Shown: in pieces, positions 1-15,000 of the stretch | How the letters are laid out: the number at the start of each line of letters is the position of its first letter | Numbering within the stretch: position 1 is the stretch's first letter | Assembly (NCBI GenBank): GCA_037178975.1 | Contig: JASJZH010000002.1 | Coordinates: forward strand, 6,251,501 to 6,315,500 | From: Oscheius tipulae | Lineage: Eukaryota; Nematoda; Chromadorea; Rhabditida; Rhabditidae | DNA: 64,000 nt | Direction: 5' to 3' | Program-made: the position numbers and the translations under genes | The notes under the pieces: generated by a model | The model's database searches: none | Told to the model about the DNA's origin: nothing | What the model saw: only the letters and a program-made list of their open reading frames with translations

Positions 1-3000
1 TCGAACACAGCTACCCCGCTCCAGGTGACAATCAAGCCGCCGGTCAAGAAACGAGAGACTACCGATCTGCATTGCAGTTTATCCAAGGCCGAGAGCAGTC
101 GGGCCGAGGCAGATGCCGTGCGAGCCGACAAAACGACCTGGACCGAGACTTTCAATGGTCGCGAACTGGCCGAAGAGTATGTCAGTGTCGTGATCGGTCT
201 CCAGAACACAACTGATGGCGGCAAATTCAAGCAGGATGCCGAGAAGAATGTTTCCGGGAAGGCCATAGAAAAGACCACTAGACGAATCAAAGAGGCCTCC
301 GAGGAACAGGCTGTCATGATGTACGGCTTCGAGAATACCAGACCCTCAAAGGCTGAGACCGAGACAAAACGTCGTGAACGCCAAATCCAGAAGTTGGCCT
401 TCTTCGGAGCAGCCGCCGAGGATAATCAGGTCCAGTTGACGAATCAGCTAAGCCGATGCGGAGAGGCCCAGAGGAGTCAAGGTACGTGCAAGATGCCCCG
501 TCTGACCCAGGCTGCGGCGCGGTTCTTGGAGTCCTCGGATGAGAGTGTGACGAGTGTTTTGTACTTGCAAAAGGAGACCCGGGTCGGGCGAGAGTTGCAA
601 GCCGAGAGAGTTGCCCCCGCCGTTGACCGTCGTGCCGCCGCCCTCAGTGCCCGAGCCAGTCACGAAACCACGACTACTTCCACACATTCCATCAGTCGCA
701 GTGCCAGCTATCCGGACACGATGGCCGTTGGAAAGCTTCTCTGGACACATAATGTCAACGAGGCTCGGTTTGCCTGTTCCGAGTCCGAACTAGACTCTGC
801 CAGCACATCGATGGCCTTTGATCGTGGCTCAGTAACCGCTACGGCTGCTGTGACCCGAAAGGATCGACACAGACAGCTCCTGACAGGAAGAGTAGCCGAA
901 TTCGGGGATGTCCATGAGAGCTGCGCCGTGCTGCTGAAGAATGCCGGCGTCGCAAAGGACGGCGTCTACGGAGAGATGGCCGAACACGTGTCGGGTAAGT
1001 TGTTCGATACTTGCGAGATTAGCAAGAACTGGCACTTGCCCTGCTTTCGAACCCTTCTGCCCTCGAGGGCAGCCGCGCGGGTTGATTTCCCTTGCGCAGC
1101 GCATGCGGCCGCCTCCTTCCGCCTCTCTGGTCTTTCTGAGCTAACACAAGATCACAACAACCAGCAAGGACTACAGTGTGTCTCTAGCGTAGGTGAGTAG
1201 ATATGTGTGTTTGCAATAGCGTGTGACTACTAATCCTGGCACATTCACAGCAGCTTCTCAAGTAGAGTTAGATCTTTTCCTCTGTTCATCTCTCTCGGTT
1301 GCTTTCGGCTTCGCATGGCTTCTTTGCTTTCTCCACCTATTTTCTTTTCCAACGGTCATCGGACACTCTTGTTTGTTGCAGAACGAGAAGACGTCCAGAT
1401 GGCCCGTTGGAGCGAGCTCGTCCAGAAGGAGACGATGGGCGTGAGTCTACAGGCTATGGGTCATTCCGCCGAGGTCATTGTCTCGGGACCCATTCAGCCG
1501 AGGAGCATCGTCCGGACTTCCAGTTCGTCCAGTATCAAGATAGATAGACGAACTGAAGTCATCTCGGGTTGGGAGGTGGTACACCGGGAAGATGACCGGT
1601 CCACCTGGGATTTGGACTCTAGTGTGAGAACTGTCGAGGTTTTGGCCTATGACAGAGAGGACTTGACGCGGATGAGAGACGAGTTCTATGAGTCTCAGGC
1701 CAGTTCAGTGATCATGAGTCGATTCTCTCGTCCTGTCTCCCAAATGGAAGATGTTGAGACGGTACGGGATGTCTCAAGAGGTCTGGAGACTGGACTCAGG
1801 ACTATTGCAGCTCGAGAAGAGGGAGCTAAAAGAGACATTCGTCTATCTGGAGAGGAGGGGGTCCATAGAACTGAAATGGACGTCTCAGAGACCAGGAGAG
1901 TACAGGAACAGGTCTCGATTAAAGCAGCTACTGATACTTATGCCTCGACGAGTGAAGAAATGAGGAGACAAGACGTCCGGGAACAGATCGAACAGTCAGT
2001 CAGGCCGGCTGAACTGGCTACAGCTCAACAGCGTTTGAGAGAAGTCCAAGAGATCACGGGAGGACACATTTCTGATCTCTCTGTCGTCGAAAATGAGGCT
2101 CTAGCTGCCAAAACCTTGAGCCAGAAGGCCATGGAAAGTGGCCAACTTTCCACGAAAGCCATTCGTTTCGAATCAGCTGTGATTGGTCAAGATTTGGAGA
2201 AGAAAATTGTCTCTCAAGACAGTAACTTTGTTCTAGAACAGAAGACATCTGGAACTGGAAGTGCTAGTTTCGGAATTGATCAAACCTCTATAACGGAACA
2301 GTTCAGAGGAGCTGATAGCTCGATGAGAGCAGAAGCTGACAAGACTGGGTCAAGAGTCGAGAGCATAACTCAAAGAGTACACGAGTTCGGTGAAGTGACA
2401 GCCGACAGCGTCCTGATCATGTCAAGACTACCTCGGAAATCAGCTGTGGAAGAAACTGATCTGGATCACGGTATCGCCAGAAGCCTAGAGACACGACTAA
2501 CGACCAGGGCTCCTTCAATGGAAGATGCCGCAGTACAGAGTGAAATCATGGCTCTGCAACAGTCTCTGGATGCCCACGAAACTGCCAAGATGGTTCAGAG
2601 AAGCAGCAGCTCCACCTCTTTTATGGCCTCAACGGAGGAGATTGTCAGTTTTGGACAAACTCTTTCAAAGGGAGAAGTAGTCTTGACTGCCCAACAGAGA
2701 CTCCCAGACAAGACGCACGAGATGAAGACCTCGAGAATGAGAGAGTTTGGAGATGCCAAGACTGGATTCTTGTCTTCATTGGAAACGATCGATAACGATC
2801 AGAAAACATCGACTGCTTGGAAGGAACAGAATCTGGAGAAAATAGATTTGGCTGCCAGTGGAGTGATTACTAAATTTGAATCTCTTGAGACCACTCTTCG
2901 AGCAGGACAGGACAGTCAAGAAGTCTCGAAGAAGGTCAGTCTGTCAAGCAGAACCGAGGCAGAAAGAGGCTTCGAGATATCTCAAGCCGAGATAACAAAG

Positions 3001-6000
3001 GTCGGGCAAGGGAGAGGACAAGACCTCAGTACTGAAGAGTCAAGAAGAATTGGACAGAGAGAAACGACGGCCAGTCAGTTCAGAGAGTTAGGAGATCAAT
3101 CGGAATCTAATGTGATCTCCTTGGCTAGAATTCCAGCCAAAGCACCCCAGAGTGAGTTGACTGAAGTTTCGCAGTCGATCAGTCGCTCTCTCTCTATGGG
3201 ACTCTCTACACAGGCTGCTGGACAAGAGACTGCCTCAATTGAACTGGAAAGAACCGCTCTGGAGAGGACTGAATCTGTCAGTTCTATGACCAAAGAGATA
3301 GTCAGAACAAGCAGTTCCAGCTCCCTAATGGCCGCGAAGGAGGAAAGTGTCAGTTTTGGACAGGGACTTTCAAAGGGAGAGGTGGTTTTGACTACTCAGC
3401 AAAGACTACCAGCGAAGACACACGAAGTTGAGTCCTCCAAATTGAAAGAGTTTGGAGAGGCGAAGACAGGATTCCTGTCTTCTTTAGAGACAGTAGATAC
3501 TGATCAGAGAACATCGATAGCTTGGATGGAACAGAATCTGGAGAAAGTTGGTCTGGATGCATCTGGAGTGACTACCGAATCTGGAAGCTCCGACACTACT
3601 CTTCAAGCAGGACAAGACAGTCAAGACGCTTCTAAGAATGTTAATCTGTCAAACAGAATTGAAGCTGAAAGAGGCTTCAGGATCTCTCAAGCCGAGATGA
3701 CAAAAATCGGTCAAGGAACAGAACAAGACCTCCAGACAGAACAGACAAGAAGGATAGGACAGAAAGAGTCAACATCCAGTCAGTTCAGAGAGTTTGGAGA
3801 TCAGTCAGAATGCAATGTGATCTCCTTGGCTAGGATTCCAGCCAAGGCACCCCAGGGTGAGTTGACTGAAGTTTCGCAGTCGATCAGTCGCTCCCTCTCT
3901 ATGGGACTCTCTACACAGGCTGCTGGACAAGAGACTGCCTCAATTGAGCTGAACAGTACCGCTCTAGACAGGACTGAATCTGTCAGTTCATTGACCAAAG
4001 AAGTGGTCAGGACCAGTAGTTCCAGCTCCCTAATGGCTTCGAGAGATGAGACTGTCTCTGTGACAGATGGTCTGAGCAGACCAGACTCATCCGGGCAGGC
4101 TGCCAGTCAGGCTTGTGATCAGCAAAGTCAGGCGGAATCCGCCCGCCTTCGAGAGTTTGGTGACAAGAGAACCGGTCATCTGTCCTCGATTGAAACAGTC
4201 GAGACTGTCCTGGAAACTACCGGGTTCTGGAAAAAGCAAGAGACTGAGAGAGCCGGACTTCGGACTTTGGGAGCTGAGACGAGAGAAAATGTTCTGGAAG
4301 ATGAGATTCGAGCTGCCGAGTTCGGAATGGGAACCAATCGGAACCTTCCTCCGACGACCAGTGACCAGGCAGAGAGAGGTTTCCGAATTGAACAAACTGG
4401 AATGGAGACGAGGATCCTAAGAGAAGGAGAGAGACAGGAAGAGACTAGACAAGTTGCCACTGTCTCTCTGGAGACAACATCCAATCAGTTCAGAGAGTTC
4501 GGACAAGCTTCGGAAGCCAATGCCGTCTCTCTGTTCAGAATCCCTGCCAAGGAACCGCAGCGCAAGGAAACAGAGACAGTAAAGCCTGTCAGCCGGGTTC
4601 TGTCCACTGGACTGTTAGCCAGAGCCAGTCAAGAAGTCAGTGCCTTTTTGGATACTGATCAGTCCGGTCGAGACAGTCGAGAAGAGGCTTCAGTCACATC
4701 AAGAGACACTCTGAAGACCTCATCTTCCGTCAATGCCTCTACTGAACATGAGATCAACTTCCAAGAGGGAATAAACAAGCAAGGATCCCAAGCCGAAGTC
4801 GAGAGACAACTGCAAGACCGCCAGACTGAAGAAACTAGCTCGAAATTCCAAGAGTTCGGAGACAGAAGAAGTGGACTATCTGGTTCGATTGAAACCGTGG
4901 AGATAGACCAGACCACTGCTCGTACTTGGAGTGACCAGGAACGAGAAAAAATCACTCTCAGAGCTCTGGGAACAACAGTAGAGGACAGTCTCTCACAGGA
5001 CGAGATCAGAGCGGCTGAACAGAGAGTCGCGGTTGGAAGAAGCCTTGCAGAGAGACAGAGAGTACAGACAGAGGAATCCTTTGGCATCTCTCAAGTTCAA
5101 GGAGAAGCGTCTCTGTCTCAGGATGATCAGGACAAGGTGGTGGAGTTATCCAGGCACGTAGTCAGCATAGAGAGACACTGCGGAACAGTCCACGAGTTCG
5201 GGGACCGATCTGGAGAGAGCACAGTATCCATGTCAAGAATACCGATCAAGAAACCACAGACAGAGTCCGCTGAAGGGTCACAAGCCATCCCAAGAAGTAT
5301 CGGATCCCAGCTGACTACAAAATCGTCAACAGTAGAAGACTTGTCTCTGGAAGTGGAGAAGATGGGAACTGAACAGAGTCAAGTGTCGACCTACATCTCT
5401 GCAATCGTCCAAAAGAGCAGCAGCTTGTCCTCTATGCAAGCAGCTACGGAACAAACCGTCTCTGCGTCATCCGTCTGGGCCAAACCAGAAATGGTCTCGG
5501 GAGCTGGAAAAGATCTTGAAGAGAAGATTGCCGAAGACGTCAGATCTAGTCGGATCAGAGAGTATGAGGAGACCAAGAGTGGCCTTTTATCCTCTCTGGA
5601 AACCATTGATTTGGACCAAAGAGTGTCTGGACAATGGACAGAGAGACACACTGAAACTATAGAGTTCAGTGGTCAAGGAACAACCGCCGTTGACAGCCAT
5701 TTCATTCAAGAGATCTCTGGAAGAGATGCCAGAGACGAAGCCCTTCTCAATCTTTCTCAGAAGACGATTGACGAGGCACAAAGAAGATTCCAGATCACAC
5801 AGACAGAGTCCGGGAGCTTCCTAACAAAGAACGGACAAGAACTCTCAGCCGAGCAGGTCAGAGCTCTTCTGGGCAGTGACGCTGTCTATGGAAGTATAAG
5901 AGAGTATGGGGATGTCCACGAAGAGAGTGCTCTCATTCTCAATCGAATCCCAGTAAAAAAGGCTCCATCCGAAGAGGTTGAGACGTCTCACGCGATCTCA

Positions 6001-9000
6001 AGAAATTTCTCTACTGGAATGAGTACACTGGCCAGCCAAGAAGTGTCCAGCAGTCTGGAAGCAAGCCATCGGGGCAAGGAAGAGTATCATGAGACCTGTA
6101 CTCTCTCTAAAGAAGTCCTCAAGTCTAGCCGTCAATCCAATTTACAAGCATCGACAGAAGAGACTGTCTCCCTCGGACAGGATCTCTCCCAGTCTGAACA
6201 GAGTTATCATGCTGGGAAGGGACTCAGGGACCAACAGTCAGAAGAAGCAAAATTGGCAGGAATTAAAGAGTTTGTCCGGGAGAAGAGTCTCTTGATGACG
6301 CAGATGAAGACGGTCGTCACGGACGACACCACTGGAATCGTATGGAGAGCCAAGAGTGAGGAACGGGGTCAGTTGTCTACTCGAGCCAGTGAGACAGCAA
6401 CAATTCAAGCGGACACAAGCCTGTCCGGTGAACAGGGAGTTGCAGAGACCGGCTATTCTGTAGCCCTCACAAGATCTGACTCTTTCCTGAAGGGCTTCGG
6501 CATCGAGAGAACAGAGAGTTCGACTGTACTCTCTGGAAAGGAGCAAGAGAGTCAAGCCTCGATGGAACGTTTACTGGTCAGAACCGAAGGAGCCACTGGA
6601 AATGTGAGAGAGTACGGGCAGGAACACGAGGCCAGTGCTCTGGTTCTCTCTAGACTACCTCAGAAGAGTCAGAAAGAGTATGCCGATACTGTCATGAGCA
6701 TTGGAAGGACTCTCGTCTCTCAGATCTCGATGCAAGCTTCCAAAGAGTCTGGAACAGATCTGTCGGCTGAACTGAGTCCCCAAGAGTCGTCTCTCGAGGT
6801 CGGTTCCACAGCCAAGACCGTTCTTCGGTCAGCCAGTTCAACCTCACTGAAGGCTGCCACAGAGACGAGTGTCGTTTTCGGAATAGACTTCCAAAAATCG
6901 GACTCATTCTCTCAAGTAGATCAATATATCAGACAGAAGCCATTTGACCAAGAGACAGTCAAGCTCAGAGAGTACGCAGAAGCCCACGGTGTGTTGCAAG
7001 GAAGTCTAGAAACTGTCCAGACTGACGATTCGACTATGGGTTACTGGAGAGAGAAGAGTACTGAAGCTATTGGACTAAAAACGCTTGCTATAGGTTCTAG
7101 TGCTAGCACAGAGGCGATAGTTGAGATTCGTGGACGAGAACAGGAAGCAAAGAGTGCCGTGTCGTTGCCGCCAGAGAGGGAGGAGAAACCAAAAAGCGAG
7201 ACAAAGTTTTCAGTCGAGACCATCCAGCAGGCTGAGGAGATACAGGCTGCGCTGTTCGGTCGCGGCGTCTCCAAGTCTTTCGGCCGAGATGTTATGAAAG
7301 AGACGACTCAGATGAGAGAGTACGGCCAAGAGGACGAATCCAGCGCAATCCAGTTGACCAGATTGGCGAGAAGTAGTAGCCAAGCCGAGTGGACGGATCT
7401 ATCTCACCCTGTGGCAAGATCTTCCTCTGCCGAGTACTGTACCATTGCCAGTGAGAAGAGAGATCTGACCACCGAGACCGAAATTCGAGCTCCGGAACAT
7501 TCCACAGCTGTGTGTCAAGCAATGAAGACGGTTGAGAGGTCATCGAGTTCTGTTCGAGCCCCCGGAACCGAGGCAGTTCAGCTGGGAACCAATATAAGTC
7601 GTCTGGAACAGGAGGAACTGACTGAGAGAAAGATGTCTGCCTATCATCTGAGCCGGGCCGAGTCGGAGAAAATTGACGAGTTTTCCTTGAAGGATAGTCG
7701 CATGTCTTCTGAATGGAATGTCGTGGAGACTGATGCCACCTCGGGAATTCTTTTAGCAGAAACGAACCGAGAACAGATGCAGTTCCAGACAGCTGGAGCT
7801 ACTGTAGAACAGTTAGATCTAACTCGAGAGCTGTCGTCTCGTAGCCAGGAATGTGGTCAGAATGTCATTTTGTCCCAACGTGTGACGTGTGATCAGACTG
7901 AGACTAGGTTTGCAGTCGATGTAAGAGACCAAGAAGCCTTGCTGAGACGAGAGCGCGAAGAAGACGAAGAGACAGAGTTCACCGGACAAGAGACCCTCTT
8001 CACCAGCGAGAGCAGCCAGTTCCGCGAGTTTGGTGACGAGGAGGCCGAGCTTTCCAGCTCATTTGCTCGTCTCATGCAGAGACGAGCAGAACACGCGGAA
8101 GCTTGTGAATCTCTCCGAGATGCCAGGAAGGTTGTGGAGAGACACGAGACCAGAGAGAGCTCTGTAATGACCACCTCCATGGACAGCGAACTGGAGAAAC
8201 TGCCAGAATGCGACCAGAGTGTGGCCCTGTTCAAGCAGAGAGTCATGCAGCAGCATGAGCAGTTCATGAGGGCAGCCACGGAAGAGTACACCTCGGCCGA
8301 TGCCAGGATCAAGAGCAGTGAGGAGGACTACGCGACTGCCGGAGCCACTCGCCGTCATCGACACTCGATCGCCGATACGGGCTCATTCAGAGAGGCTCTG
8401 GAAGAAGGAGCGTTGTCTGGATACACGACCATTGTCACGGATCTGGATGAGACCAGGACGTTTGCCCTGAAGAACCGGGCCATGTCTGCCGCTTCTCTAA
8501 AGGCCTGTGAGGAGCAGGAAGCCTCGGCCACGACCCAGATCGGAAGAGGAGACGTGGTCCGGATGGCCGAGAAGAAGGTCCCGATGCAGACCCGGGAGTC
8601 ACAGGAACGCAAGTTCCAGATCGAACTGACCCAGTCAGAGGCAGTCTTTGACAGAGACGATGAGACTTCCTTTTCCGAGACGCGTCAGAGTGTCCAGAAC
8701 CGGGATACGGTAGTCTCAAAGATGGCCGAGTATGGAGACGAGAACACTCAAATCTGCACCCTCTTTGGAAAGATTCTGCAGAAGAAACACGAGGTTCAGG
8801 AGGTCGAGGACATGATCCCTATCCCGAGGAGATGGCTCGAGACGCTGTGGACATCGGCAGCTTGCCAGATCTCTTCCCAAAAGGAGACTGAACTCCGGGC
8901 GGAAGAGTACAAGCAGGAGACCCAGAGACAGTTCGTTCAGAGGAACAAGGCAGTCTCCTCCTTTTCCGTCCAGGCATCTGGAGAGGATCATACGGCCACG

Positions 9001-12000
9001 ACTGCCTCCTTGAACAAGCGCATCGATTCGGACACTGCCTCCCTCCAACTAAAGGCCAAATCGAAGGAGGCTGTTTCCAAGAAGCTTGACGAACAGCAGT
9101 GGAATCTACAGTCAACCGCAGCGGAATGGGCGACTCTGTTAGCCGATCTGGATGCCGAACTCACACATGCTGAAAAGCTACAGACACAGCTGACCGCCAG
9201 CATTCGAGCTCCAAGCAGGGATGACAGAGCCGCCGAGGCTGCTCTCTCCAAGCGGGAGATTGTCCTGGATGCCGCTGCTAGCTATCCTCTTCAGAGAGTC
9301 GTGTCCAGCAGTGGAAAGTTCTCCATCGCTCAGGGTGTCTGTCAGCTCGAGTTGACCAAGTTCGAGAAGGAAATGGAGGATGTGGAGAGATTTGTGGACG
9401 AGATCAGTCGAGAGGAGGCTCCGCCGGTCAAGCTGAGACAGTACGGATCAGAGAAGACCCAGGGTGGAGTCTACTTGATTAGGAAGCCGTTGCCACGAGT
9501 CAAAGAGTCCTCAACCCATGTGATCAGCTTGAATACGTCCCTTCAACAGTCTCTCTGTGCCATGGCAGCCGCCGATATCAGTTCGGATGCGGTCGTGGAG
9601 ATCAGTCTCCCCGAAGCCAAGACCACAGTATTCTTGGAGAAGAAACAGGCTCGACACGAGCAGGCAGTCTTGGCTACCATGAGCTCTAGAGACTTCTCGA
9701 CCGAGGTCACGACCTCCTGGAATAGGAACGAGCAGTCAGAGACTAGTGGAACCACCGCTGTCCACAGGGAGAGAATCAGAGCAGGAACGCCGAAGATTCG
9801 AGAGACTGGAGGAGATGAGACAGAGATTCTATCACTGTACGAGGGAATCGAGACAGATCTGGAGGCGGAGGTTCAGTTCAAGAAGGCAAACAGAGCCAAT
9901 ACCTTCTTGGCCACGATGTCCAGTTCCGAGGAGGTCGAGACGCTGAATCGACACATGTCCATGCCGGAAGAAGCTCAAGCTGTCAGTTCGACGTTGAAGA
10001 TTTTTGTGTCTGACCAGGTCCGTGGAGTGTTCAGAGCTGATCTAGCCGAGTGCTTTGCTTCCTTTGTTGCACCTACTCACACCGAGAGCACTGCCCGAAC
10101 ACTTGCTGACAAGCGGGCCGGAGAGGCGGCAAGGTGGCGTGGCATCGAGATCTCGATGGTCGAATTCAACGCGCTGATCAATTTGCATCGTTACGAGCTG
10201 CAGAAGCGCACGCAGCGCAGTGAAGCCGTCCTGCCTGAGAGGATCGTGATTTCAGCACAGCCCATGTACATCAAACCGGAAGAACAGGACGTCGTCTGGT
10301 CTCAGCATCATCTTCTGAGGACACCGAGTGCCAAGGATGTCGCCAGACTTCTCCGAATTGGAAATCGGGAAGAACCGACAGCGATCAGTCTTCCGGAGGC
10401 CGGAGACGAGAAGATCAGTCTCAAGGTTGAGCTGATCGGCAAGACCGGAGAGTTGGGCAAGGCCGAGAAAGCTTGGCCTGTTCCGAGACAAGGAGATGGG
10501 CTAGAGATGGAGATGGAGGAGTTTGGAGATGAGACAGCCCTGTTCTACGGCGATCTGAACAACAAGGAGGTCTACTTCGAGGAGGCCGAAAGAATCTTCG
10601 ACATTGCTCAAATCTACACCCCGGCTCTTTACCTCGAGACTCTTGCCTCGAAGGAAGAGACAGAGATAGTTACGGCTGACTGGGACATTCCTAACCAGTC
10701 AGCTGGTTCAGACCGTCTGGTCGTGATTGCCAGAGAAGGAGAGCCTCTGAGAGTCAAGTTGATCGAGAGTCAAGAGGACACGATTGGTCTGGGAGTCGCT
10801 TTTAGTCAACCAGATCATGTCCAGACTGACCAGAAGACGGTCAAGGACAAGCGCAATGGAGGAGCTTACATTCTCAGAACACAGGCGATTTCGGATGTCT
10901 CGAAAGAGATATCCAATTCTCTGTCCAAGACTGCCGACAGTGCCCATCTGAAACATGTCCAGAAGCAGAAGATTGCAGCCAAGGAGGAGATTAGAGTCCT
11001 GGCTGCGGGCAGTGTCACAATTGAGAACAGTTCTGATCTGAGAGTACCGGATTCTGTCAAAGAGAGTGATGTTCTCAGAGCCTGTCCGAGAGTCACCGCA
11101 ACTGAAGCCAAGTTTATGGAGTCGCAGGAACACCAAGCCAATGTTTACTACGACATGAGCATAAAGGATTCTTCCGAGTGCAAGTCCCTTACTCGATTCG
11201 TCGCTAATGCTTCAGAGCCTCTGACTCTCAACTGTGACGCAGCCGAGGAGGCTGAAACCAAGGTTACCTCGGAGCTGATGGTACCAGGAGAGTTCCATGG
11301 CAGTCAGCATAAGGTAGTCGACAAGAACCGTCTACCCGAAACAGTTCTCTCTACCAAGAGTAGTACGAGTGAAAGTACATCTATCTCCAGTAACTGGTCA
11401 AGAGACAGCAAGAGGGAACAAGCTGAGGTGGTCAGGAAAGAGAAGAGACGAGGAGAGAGGATGGTCACGCGGATGAAGGAAAGTCGAGAGGAAAAGCACA
11501 CCGTCTATCAGGACTACGAACAGGTTGCCGAGAAGGAATTCATCCAACTGACTAGACAGCTGGCCAGAGGAGGAGGACGCTACTCGCTCCGAACGGATGC
11601 GAGTGAAGAGCACGCGCAGCATGCTACCCGAGAACTGGAGAAGGAACGCCTCGCAGTTGTCCATTGTGAAAAGATTACCATTTTGGCTAATCGTCTTCCC
11701 GGGGTGTCCTTGTCTACTCAGGCTGCTGTGTCCACTACTGCTCGGAATGATGTGGTTCTTTCTCGTCCCGATGCACAATTCAGTATATCGAAGACCCTGG
11801 TGGAGCGACGCTCAGAAAGACTAGAGAGGCGCGTGGTAGAAACCGCTGAGCAGGTCGAGAACGTGCACTCGATCTATACTCGCGCAGCAGAGCTACTGGC
11901 TTCAGATACCACCTGGAAGATCCCGCGGGATGGCGGAACTCTGCGTCTATCGACAAGAGCTGCCGGAAGCGATGAGGCTGTCCTGACAGCAGAGATGGAG

Positions 12001-15000
12001 AAGAGTAGAGTCAAGGAGACGAAAGTTGACAAGAGGATTATTATCGCGGCGGGAATCACACCCGCCAGTCTCACCACAATTGCTACGAGTGAGGTCAGAA
12101 GCAGTTTCAGCCAGGAGATGGTCAAGGCCGGACAGAATGAGGTGGTGAAGAAGATCTTCCCGTCTGCCAACAAGGGAATCGAAGTCTCGTTCCGTGGAAT
12201 TGAGGTCACTGAAGTCAAGACGACTGTCAACCAGATCATGGCTAGAGAGAAAGCAGACGAGAGTCAAGTCATCACGATCAAGACCCCAAGACTTGGTGGT
12301 CAGTTCAGTCTGGACTGTGGTTTTGCCCGATCAGTACAGTGTGAGTTCAAAGGACACCTGCTCTGTCCCAGACCCAGTGACTTGTCAGCTGCCAAGAACA
12401 CGATCATTGGAAATTCCGCTGGTCCACTCTCTCTGTCGACGAAGGCAACAACGTCTCTGACAGCCACTGTGAACACTGCCTATGTGAGGCAAGATGATAC
12501 CTTCGCTACTGCCAAAACTGTGATAGCTGCCAACGAAGAGAAACAGAGTCTGAGAGTTGTAGAGGCGGCTGAGGAACAGCAGAATGTCAACTGCAACTAC
12601 TCACGCGAAACTGAAAGTCAGAAGACGGACAAGATCTGGAACGAGAGGCGTTCTGGCGGCGTGTTCACTCTGTCCACGAGAGCTGCCGGTTCCTCCAATG
12701 AGACTGTCACTTGTGACCTGAAATGTCCAAGACCGTCGGAACTGACAGTCGAGAAGATCTACTGGATTCCGAAGGAAGGAGAAGCCGTTTCTGTGAGCAC
12801 TTGGGCTTCGACAGTTGAGGATAAGACCGTTGTCTTCGACAAGACCATCCCAGAACCCTGGGAGTCGACGGAGACTGTCAGAAGGTGGCCGAACAAGGGA
12901 GAGCATCTCCATTTCACCGCTAGAGAGACCAAGGACGAGATTGAGAATGTTGCCTTGCAACTTCGAAGGAAAGAGCACCATCTGGAGGTCAGTCAGGTTC
13001 GCGATATGGCCACGAGCATCGAACCGGCTCTTCTCGAGGCGGCAGCAGCTGCCAGCCGATCCTGTAGCGTCGAGACGACTTTGAACAGTAAGGAGATCTT
13101 CGTCTTGGATGCACTGATTGTCGTGAAAGACCACAACCGCACGGATAACCCCCTGTTGCACTGCAGCTGCTCCTCCGAGGCCTCGTCCTCTGCTTCTTTT
13201 GCACTTGTCCGTTCCCCGCTCACCGAGACTGTCCGTCTGGTAAAGGAGGCGGCCAACCATGGCCCGAGCGTTAGCGCAGCGTTGCGTGAGACGAGCGAGG
13301 CCAGTTCGAGCACTAACTACGTAAATGCACGTGATGAACAGAAGATGGCCGTTTCAGAGACATTCAAGGAGGCCAGGAATGGTGGCAGGTTCCAGCTTGG
13401 AACGGGAGCTGCACAGGCTGAGGAAGTCCAGCTGGAGCAACGACTGGACAAGGACGTTGTCACAGATCTGTCAACGGAGCAGACGAAGAAGATTGACAGA
13501 CGATCTGAGCCAGTGGAGCTGTTTGCCAGTTCAAGCAAGGACGAGTCAGTTGGGACAACCAGTCAGCTACAGCGAGCCGATTCCCGCGAGGGAGTCGAGG
13601 TCAAGAAGGACGCCCCGAGACGAGGAGACAATGTCCAAACCAGAATCACTGAATCCACTTCAGTCGAGGAGACGAACAACATGCAATGGAAGAGGGACGA
13701 GTCCAAGGAAGAGAGGGATATCACGATCAAGATTGCCCACTTTGGTGGCAGTGTTGTACTCGGAGCCGGGGCTGCCGAAGAGAATTCTCTGTCTCTGGTC
13801 CAGGAGATGAACAAGCCTGACCAGAAGGAGATGACAGCCGTGGAGAGGAAGATTGCCAACGAGGAGAAGATGTGCAGTCATTTGTCAGCAGCTGGCGAGG
13901 AGGGAGTGCACAGTGAGGTCACTCTGACTAATCCACGCCCTTCGGTCGGACAGACAGATGTCACGAAGACCTGTGCCTTCAAGGGAGAGTCTGCCACGGC
14001 CAGAATATCTGAGAGTTCGGAAGAACAGACCACTTCTAACTTTGCTCTCCACAAAGAAACCAAGATTGAGGAGGTCTCAGCCGGACAAAAGGAGGCTCGC
14101 TACGGTGGAGGAGCCAATCTGGCTTGCACAGCAGCCGGTGAGGCTAGACTGGACGAGGTTGTGGCCACTTTGGCCAAGAGAGAAGCTTTCCAGGAGGGAG
14201 CGTTAGTCAAGACGACTGCCAGAGAAGAGAGTCTCTCCCTGTCCACCAAGGCAGCTGAGTCGAGTGAGACGACACTCGACGCGACTGTCACCAACAATTT
14301 GGCTGGCAAGGGCGATGGACTGGCAGAGAAGACGATGCCGGAAGTAATCACAATCCCTGGAACTGGCTTGAAGTCCAGCCAGAGCGAGGAGACCATCTTC
14401 CATCTCAGCTACAGCTACGATCATCAGCCGACAACGGCCTGTACCTGCCGGACCTGTGTGGAGAGGCTGAAGGATGAGGGCGGATGGCACACGCTGTCCA
14501 CGGCCGCAGCGGGCAACGAGAGGCGTGAATTTGAAGAGGTCAATGTCTGTAGGCGCATGGTCGAGGTCCAAATCGAAGGGGTAGTTACTGGGGCAGCCCG
14601 AGAGTCCAGTCCTGTACAACTCTCTGCAGAGGCCGTACAGGAGAGCGTCGTCTTGGTTGAACAGTCGCTCGAGAAGGTTCAGCTGAGGGAACATGACGAG
14701 AAACGAGCCGACAAGGAGAAGAGGTAGTTTCTTTTTTTGAGAGTATTAATCACAAATTTTCAGAGTTAGTTTCGCTGCCGAAGTGACGGAGAAGACGCTG
14801 GAGACGATTGATCATAGTCTGGGCTTGAACGCCTCGATGACGGTCGAGCCCGCCTTCCAAAAGCCCTCGATTATCAAGAAACCGATCAAGAAGGAGCGAG
14901 AACACAGACGGGGTGAGCTTCGACGCAATGAGGCCCCCGCCTTGTAAGTTTGGATTGAGGGACAGTCATGATTCGAGTTTTAGCCGTCCTATGCGCAGAA

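Noticed and set aside
1251..1444. Alternative exon starting after the acceptor at 1250
   Set aside because: The acceptor and branch-like CTACTAATC look good, but the phase leads to a stop at 1444; the acceptor at 1381 keeps the frame into the giant exon.
448..14694. Many 60-220-codon frames on the minus strand and other plus frames across the giant exon
   Set aside because: They are shadows of the repeat-rich plus-strand coding frame; several recur with the 705-nt period.
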